64,000 nucleotides of DNA. Origin: Isoetes taiwanensis (taxonomy: Eukaryota > Streptophyta > Lycopodiopsida > Isoetales > Isoetaceae). Under the pieces are notes generated by a model. That model was given only the letters and a program-made list of their open reading frames with translations. It was not told where the DNA came from and did no database searches. Every line of letters starts with the position of its first letter. Within the stretch, counting starts at the first letter, position 1. Position numbers and translations under genes: made by a program. The stretch is taken from NCBI GenBank assembly GCA_021234155.1, contig JAJEKV010000097.1:1612001-1676000 (forward strand). The letters run 5' to 3'. Shown here in pieces: positions 58,476-64,000 of the stretch.

Positions 58476-58597
58476 TTATAAAATGCTGGGCTTTTACACC
58501 ACGTAAGGGGCTCAGTGCAAGGCTCGATCATCTCCACAGCTCGTTCACCAACACACCCTTACATGACGTAAAAGCCCACAACAGCATTCTATATAAT
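58476..58597. repeat. Foldback of about 120 bases
   Basis: TTTATAAAATGCTG then GGCTTTTACACCACGTAAGGG (58476-58509) pairs with 58557-58596 (CCCTTACATGACGTAAAAGCC and AACAGCATTCTATATAA). The arms are about 35-40 bases with a few mismatches and a short bulge. The loop is about 48 bases. Confidence 0.8.
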
Positions 58598-58612
58598 ATG
58601 TATGAGGACTTT

Positions 58613-59010
58613 TGTTGACATTATGATATAGTATGGGTGCACAAATCCTTCATGAGCACAACCTCTAAGAGGCTTTATCCCATACCCTAGGCACCTAGAC
58701 CATATCACATTAGTACAAAATTACGCCTTTTAATGCTACCATATATAATTATACTCAGACCATATCAATTCCTCCCCTTCCTCGAAATGCTTGCCCTCAA
58801 GCATGTGGGGCACACCAACGTTTCTATGATGAATTGGGACTTGCCTTTGATATCAAATGTTACGCACTAACACCTCTAGTAATAACCAACGCACTAAAAG
58901 GGCAAATCCTTCATGAGCTCCAACCTCTACACGGCTTTATCCCATACCCCAGGCACCTAGAGCATATCACATTAGTACAAAATTACGCCTTTTAATGCTA
59001 CTACATATAA
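58613..59010 (-). mobile_element. TRIM-like miniature LTR retroelement
   Basis: Two direct repeats of about 110 bases occur at about 58634-58750 and 58897-59010. They share CAAATCCTTCATGAGC and GGCTTTATCCCATACCC, then CATATCACATTAGTACAAAA and TTACGCCTTTTAATGCTAC. Read on the minus strand, the right repeat ends in ...GTAACA at 58858, directly followed by TTGATATCAAAGGC. The stretch TGATATCAAAG matches 9 of 11 bases of the initiator-Met tRNA primer site TGGTATCAGAG. A purine tract GAGGAAGGGGAGGAA (minus strand of 58769-58783) lies just inside the other repeat, as a polypurine tract should. The inner part is only about 110 bases and non-coding. This is the layout of a TRIM. The left repeat has lost part of its outer end. 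Confidence 0.6.
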
Positions 59011-60499
59011 TTTTTCCAGAAGTCCCATTTTATATAATACATAAACCCAATAACACAACTGAAAACAAACAATTTTAGCATATATTGCCAAAAGTGATGA
59101 CCTAGGAGGCATGACCTAACAAGGATGTGTATTGCTCCATAGACATTAAGGACATGTGCGTACTAGGACATGACATATTTTGTCTATCGTAATTATAAAA
59201 CATGTCTTTATTTTTTTGCTGTTCAATATGTCGCCTAGTAAAAAATCATAATATAAAACATGTCTGGATTTTTTAGCACACCAGCCCTACTAGATCTACA
59301 ACCATGTGTGTCTTCCACCTCGTCAAAATCTAATAGGGCAAAATTACAACCGTTGGATCTCTAACTTTGGAGATCAGTGAACATGAGAATGAGAAAAGTT
59401 CAGGAAAATAACATGGAGATGGCAAGTGTTATAGATTTATGCAGCTTCATTTTTTGTCTTGCAGATAATGTTGTGCATTGCCCTGCTATATTTTTGCAGC
59501 ATGTTGTTTTTTAGTATAGAAATTTTTCTTGTCTGGCCCTCCGAGGGAGCCTCTAAGTTATTTTCATTGGATAGAAACGCTGGATCGATACTTGGAAGCC
59601 CCATTGTTGTTCGTTCTATCGAGCTAACATGCCCATAATTATTGCGACAACCATGCTTGGAATTGCTATGATAATCTAGGTCATGTTTTTGCATTTTATT
59701 CTCAGGTGAGTCTCTTGAACTTTTCATGTGCTTCTATAGTTTGTTTAATTCATGACCTTAGCAACGAAGCTCAGGTCGGCCGGAATCAATTTTTTGCACT
59801 TACGGCAATTCCAGGAAGAGTCATTTTGGCTTGGCTATTTCTGCCCTGATCAGAGCATTTTGTCAGGTCGCGTCTTTCATCTTTGTAACTGCAATTCTTT
59901 CTATGGGGATCATAGGCTACATATAGTAGGAATGATCCATGAGGAGTGTTTTACAGATCTCTTTATTGTTGGATTTGCCATTTTTCTTGGAGTTTTTGCC
60001 TGATATGTGCCTCTCCTTCCTACCAGAGAAATTGTTATATTTGTTTTATGGAACAGAGGCTTGACTATCTACAAATGCTTGGGGATTTCCATTAGTAAAC
60101 TTGGAAGTTGTGACCTAGTCACACAAATGCAGAAAAAATATGTTGTTATTTTGTTGGCTAAACAAATGTCCCATCTTCCAAATAAAAGGAATGCATTTCG
60201 TTTCTATTAAAAATCTTGCATATCATAAGGGAGTGCTACTTTGTCAAAGCTTTTTTTTTCATTGTGGTCTAGATGTTCTCCAACTATTCTTTAATTATAA
60301 CATTGGTTCTATTATTTAGCTATAAATTTGGTTCAATAACTTGCAAATACCCCGATTTAATGGCATTATACTCAAATTTTTGCGCTTATGACAAATCCAA
60401 GAAGAGTAATTTTGGCATGGTTGTTTCTGCCTTTGTTCGGAAGCTAAGACATGTACAATCATATTTATGTTCTATATGGTAATATCAGCTGCATCTATT
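59011..60499. other. Diverged internal repeat, no certain gene
   Basis: Two related stretches, about 59775-59850 and 60360-60430, share TTTTTGC-CTTA then CCA-GAAGAGT-ATTTTGGC and TGG-T-TTTCTGCC. A 96-codon open stretch at 59437-59727 on the minus strand has no known domain; it could be an exon. No gene model is supported. Confidence 0.45.
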
Positions 60500-61560
60500 T
60501 AGGGAGATTCAGCCTCACCCTGATCAAAGCATTTCAATGCTTGCTCACCAAAGCCACTTTCCACACAGCCTGAAATTAGTGCATTCCATGACACAACTTC
60601 ATCAACTAGCACTTTCTCAAAGACTTCTTCTACCTTGACAAGTAAGTCTAGATGGAGTTGCCAATAGAAGGATCACTTTTTAATCCTTTTTGAACAGTTT
60701 ATCATGTAATTTTCGTTTCTCCTCTATGGTTCTACAGACCTTGAAAATGCAAACAAGTGTTGCAACATTGGGAGAGATTGCCTCCAACTACATACGTTTG
60801 CAACATCACACTCTAAGGCCACTTTCACTACATACTGATGTCTATGGCACAATATCATGGACAAGAAGTTTGTCAAAGACATTGTTTGCTTCTAAAAAAT
60901 GAGCCATATTTGTTTGCTTCTAAAAAATGAGCCATATTCCATATACGTGTTGCTGCAATGAACAGATCCCTTAAAAACCCTTGTCTGCGGATTTGATTGT
61001 GCATTGTGCATCCCTTGTCTATACTGTATATACATGGAAAATGTATGTTGCAGCATCTGGTACTATTGCCTTCGCTCAAAGCATTTGAGTGCTTCCTAAT
61101 AAAATACATGATCATCATATCCTATAAGTACAACTCAAGATGCTATGTCTCTAACCACAAGCTGGTACCTCTGCAAGAAAGCCACATTTTACATACATAT
61201 CAAAGCCTTGCTAACGAGACACACCTTTGCATAACCCTTCCTTGATAATTTCAAAATGCATTTTTCAGCCTTTGTTAGTTGCACTAATGTTTCCACAAGC
61301 ATTGAGAACTTCTTCCTTCTAATTGCATTTTATCAAGACACTTCAATGCTTTCTGATCTAATCCATGGCATCCTCAATCAGTGAAGCTCAAGACATGATG
61401 TCTTGAACTGGAAGTTTGTCAAAGATATATCAAGCCTCAGCAGGTGATCCACACTTAACATACATGTCAATCAAAGTGTTGCCCACGATAATGTGTTCAT
61501 TAAATCCCTTTTGCACAATCTCATCGTGTAACCTGGCCCTTGTCTATGGCTGACATGCTA
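60500..61560 (-). pseudogene. Decayed PLS-class PPR gene
   Basis: PPR proteins bind organelle RNA; the PLS class acts mostly in RNA editing. On the minus strand, in shifting frames, the region reads LHDEIVQKGFNEHIIVGNTL, IDMYVKCGSPAEA, IFDKLPVQDIMS (about 61410-61545), then ALKCLDKMQLEG (about 61325-61365), then MYVKCGFLAE (about 61165-61195), then VFEKVLVDEVVSWNALISG, CVESGFGEQALKCF (about 60525-60645). These are consecutive PPR repeats with the MYxKCG and VVSWNALI hallmarks. I count more than ten stops or frame changes, so this is a pseudogene. No E or DYW domain was found. The first and last repeats seem to be missing. Confidence 0.85.
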
Positions 61561-61816
61561 CTACAAGAAGCTAAGTTATTTACGTTTTGATTAATCTCTC
61601 TCCTGATAAGACTTATTATTTAACATATGTAGTTGTGTGAGTTGTAGGAGTTTAGATGAGCAAACCATTGAAAATGAGGCAGCACTATCAGAAATAATTA
61701 GAGCATAACTTGTTGTGGAACGTGACCTCGAAGCTAGTTATTTGATTTTACAAGGATATATTACTATGGTATCATGCATGCATTCTTTGTATATATACTT
61801 CCTGCTGCCAAAGGAA
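61561..61816. other. No gene seen
   Basis: Spacer between the PPR pseudogene and the large palindrome. Confidence 0.5.
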
Positions 61817-62139
61817 TGCAAGACCTACTATTCCAGGGTGCTTTGCAACTCTTCTAATGTGGCGAGTCTTTCTCTTGGGGAAAGCTTTGGAGGATTGAAC
61901 CAAATAGATTTATCAAAGGTTGCTTCTTATTTGACTTTGCTTTCATTGTCTTCCTTTTCCTATATGAATGCAGACTTATAGTCTGCATTCATATAGGAAA
62001 AGGAAGACAATGAAAGCAAAGTCAAATAAGAAGCAACCTTTGATAAATCTATTTGGTTCAATCCTCCAAAGCTTTCCCCAAGAGAAAGACTCGCCACATT
62101 AGAAGAGTTGCAAAGCACCCTGGAATAGTAGGTCTTGCA
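61817..62139. repeat. Perfect 323-bp palindrome (160-bp arms, 3-bp loop)
   Basis: The arm at 61817-61976 is the exact reverse complement of 61980-62139, with only TAT between them. I checked this base by base at both ends and at the centre, and both strands encode the same run, with CKTYYSRVLCN and LGESFGGLNQIDLSKVASYL. The match ends abruptly at both outer sides. The open frame within an arm hints that it came from a coding or once-coding sequence, which I do not recognise. It would form a perfect hairpin RNA if transcribed. An artefact of assembly is also possible. Confidence 0.97.
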
Positions 62140-62140
62140 C

Positions 62141-63370
62141 ATTTTTGGGTGTGCCAAACTTACTCCTTTCTGGTTGTGGTTTGAAAATTCTTTCAATATT
62201 GTTTGCGCTGCTACCTTGCTGGAATTTATGATGAATGATGATGCTTTTAAAAATTCTCTCTGTTTTATTGCATTGTGGAATGTATGGAAGCACAGAAACA
62301 GATGTCATTATGGAGGAAAAAATTTATCCACACATTGGATAAAAACACAGGTTATGTATGACATTGAATTGACTGCAACTAGTCAAATGCATTTAGGTGA
62401 AGATTCTGTTGATAGTAAATGGCATATTATTGGTAAATTCATAGGCCATCATCATCTGTTTAAATTACACTGTAATGCCACCCATACTAACATTGAATGT
62501 CTTTCTGCTAGATTACATGATGAGCCTTAGCAGAGATTTTAACACGTCTGTTGAGCCAGCTGAATACAGACTTTTCCCAAGCCAGAGATTAGTGCATGAT
62601 ATTCAGTACACAGAGAATGATATGTGGAGAGGCCTAGTCAGAGGTGTTACAGACACTGATATACCAGATATCCCGGATCATGAAATAGATTGGGCCATAG
62701 AATACTGCAGGAGTACCTATCTAATGGTGCAGTTATGGTGGTTCATGGAAAGTAACAGCAGAGAATGACAGACCAACAATTTCAGTTCTACAGAGAATGC
62801 TACTATCATCACAGATGCTTGGCAGATGCATATGGCACTTTGATCATACTGATGTCTACAACCAACTCTGACACCCTCATTCAAGAGCTGAACTGGGGAA
62901 ATGGAAACACTCTTATTCTGCAGCCACACTTCCAAGTTAACTATGACTACCTTCACAACTATCATTTTCACCCAAATCCTTAGTCATTCTCCAAACCTTC
63001 AACTATTTCCTATCACACTCCCTCTAATAATATGCTCATCTTTTCTCTCCACCTATGTTAAATTTCATCTGCTGCAGGAACATCAACAGGATTTGCAGGA
63101 TTTTGTCATCAGAATGCTACCTCACACAAAGCTGAGAAATTTTGACTCAAGGATGACTCTACTAAGGAACAACACTACAGATTTCAAGTCTCCAGCAATG
63201 CTGATCTCTACTTTAAATTTTGGACACATTCAGACTTTTTGCTACAGCTGTAGCTTTTTTTCAATATGTTAAATATGCTTGCATGTTTTAATCTGGGTGG
63301 CCAAATTATTGGCTCACTTAACTTCTTGTACCTTTTTCTATAATTAATGAAAAAAACCCCATTCTCTCTC

Positions 63371-63404
<34 letters not shown>
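62141..63404 (+). mobile_element. LINE 3' end with poly(A) tail
   Basis: Next to the palindrome, 62143-62530 encodes HIFGCAKLTPFW, then CFIALWNVWKHRN. These match the end of the zf-RVT region and the WxxWKxRN block of plant L1 ORF2 proteins. A non-coding or decayed stretch follows, then AATTAATG at about 63340 and 32 A residues at 63372-63403. Stops occur throughout. The 5' end seems to coincide with the palindrome edge. No target-site duplication was found. Confidence 0.7.
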
Positions 63405-63407
<3 letters not shown>

Positions 63408-63649
63408 TGACTATGTACCTTGTTCTGTCCCCCCCTCCCAGGGTGCAAAAAGAAATGAATGTGAGAACGTTGCATTGCTTTCTTAATAACATTCTACAAC
63501 AACTTCTAGTGAATTTGACTTCGGCTATCTTACACCACTTTCTCATCTCATTTGTGTAGATAACCAGACATGATGAATGTGGGGACAATCTCTAGGTCAT
63601 TTGGTGTGACATCTTTATGGATCTTGCATTATGTTGTTTGAGCATAATG
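63405..63649. other. Spacer between two converging LINE tails
   Basis: No gene seen between the poly(A) of the plus-strand LINE and the poly(T) of the next. Confidence 0.6.
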
Positions 63650-64000
63650 TTTTTTTTTTTTTTTTTTTTTTTGAAGAATATAGGAATATATTAAACCACT
63701 AGAATGTGATCAAGTACAATGATAAGTGTGGTGCTAAGAAATGAAGTGCCCATCATGATTCACAATCTGTAGGAATGTCGACCAAATTTCCCGCTTAACT
63801 GTGCCAGACAAGCTTGAGACTTGGTAAGCCTGCCACAACTTATGCCTCAAGATCGGAACCAACCGAAAAGGGCTAAGCACTGCATTCTGGAAGACCTTCG
63901 CTCTCCGCCTTTTCCAAATCAACCACGAAGCCAAGCTCGCATAAATGGAACGCCACCGCTTGGCCACCGACCAACCGCTAGGAAAGACTCCCATGAGAAG
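63650..64000 (-). mobile_element. L1-type LINE 3' end, minus strand, continues beyond the window
   Basis: A T run at 63650-63672 is the poly(A) tail of a minus-strand element. The minus strand at 63734-63994 encodes WRSIYASLASWLIWKRRRAK and VFQNA, the WLIWKxRN-like end of L1 ORF2 proteins. The layout after the tail, GAAGAATATAGGAATATATT, resembles the L1 end at 33424 (GAAAGATCAGAAATATATTA), so both belong to related subfamilies. Confidence 0.85.

Noticed and set aside
59437-59727. 96-codon open stretch on the minus strand
   Set aside because: A plausible polar protein segment but no domain or gene model. It is mentioned within the region entry only.

Overview
The window is nuclear DNA of a land plant. 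Plant-type families support this: a PORR-domain organelle RNA-binding protein, a plant-type glucose-6-phosphate 1-epimerase with a spliceosomal exon structure, a decayed PLS-class PPR gene, an LRR receptor-like N-terminus and plant L1-type LINEs. The wording of the PPR remnant, a Ty3 reverse transcriptase of the kind reported from mosses and other non-seed plants, and the dominance of old LINEs make a fern or other non-seed plant my best guess; that is inference. No bacterial, organellar, rRNA, tRNA or CRISPR feature was seen.

Only two host genes look complete. A single-exon PORR protein lies on the minus strand at 26212-27642. An eight-exon epimerase gene lies on the plus strand at 54744-56190; it is intact except for one apparent missing base in exon 4. 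Almost everything else recognisable is mobile DNA or its debris.

Layout. 1-1636: 3' part of a LINE of family A, an APE-endonuclease/reverse-transcriptase LINE. 2045-2950: a second, inverted family A piece. 2950-10330: AT-rich, no gene seen, with one family A 3' end at 5620-5785. 11130-16366: a long, decayed family A copy. 16385-20955: a hAT-like remnant followed by a Ty3/gypsy element with two LTRs that has lost its integrase. 22104-23831: a foldback next to a 1.6-kb element with terminal inverted repeats. 24003-24510: another family A piece. 25-29.7 kb: the PORR gene and gene-poor flanks. 29758-31982: a 1.1-kb head-to-tail duplication. 33394-38834: an L1-type LINE on the minus strand, then a short L1-type insertion on the plus strand with a perfect 20-bp target-site duplication. 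39812-41331: a SINE candidate, a tandem duplication and a foldback. 43075-48865: a GC-rich family A copy whose reverse-transcriptase core is replaced by a 430-bp tandem array, followed by AT-rich family A 3' ends. 50138-51355: three unrelated host gene fragments side by side (hexokinase, LRR receptor, S26 peptidase). 53552-54070: five copies of a 20-bp palindrome and a GC-rich dyad ahead of the epimerase gene. 58476-59010: a foldback and a TRIM-like mini-retroelement. 60500-61560: the PPR pseudogene. 61817-62139: a perfect 323-bp palindrome. 62141 to the end: two LINE 3' ends facing each other.

The family A copies end in a shared stretch, roughly GGTC-TCC-TGGACGATAAAAA, and then each carries a different short tandem repeat. 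The most unusual single signals are the perfect palindrome at 61.8-62.1 kb, the repeated CTTAAG-centred palindromes near the epimerase promoter, and the gene-fragment mosaic at 50-51 kb. Coordinates of degraded elements are approximate; no alignment or database search could be run.
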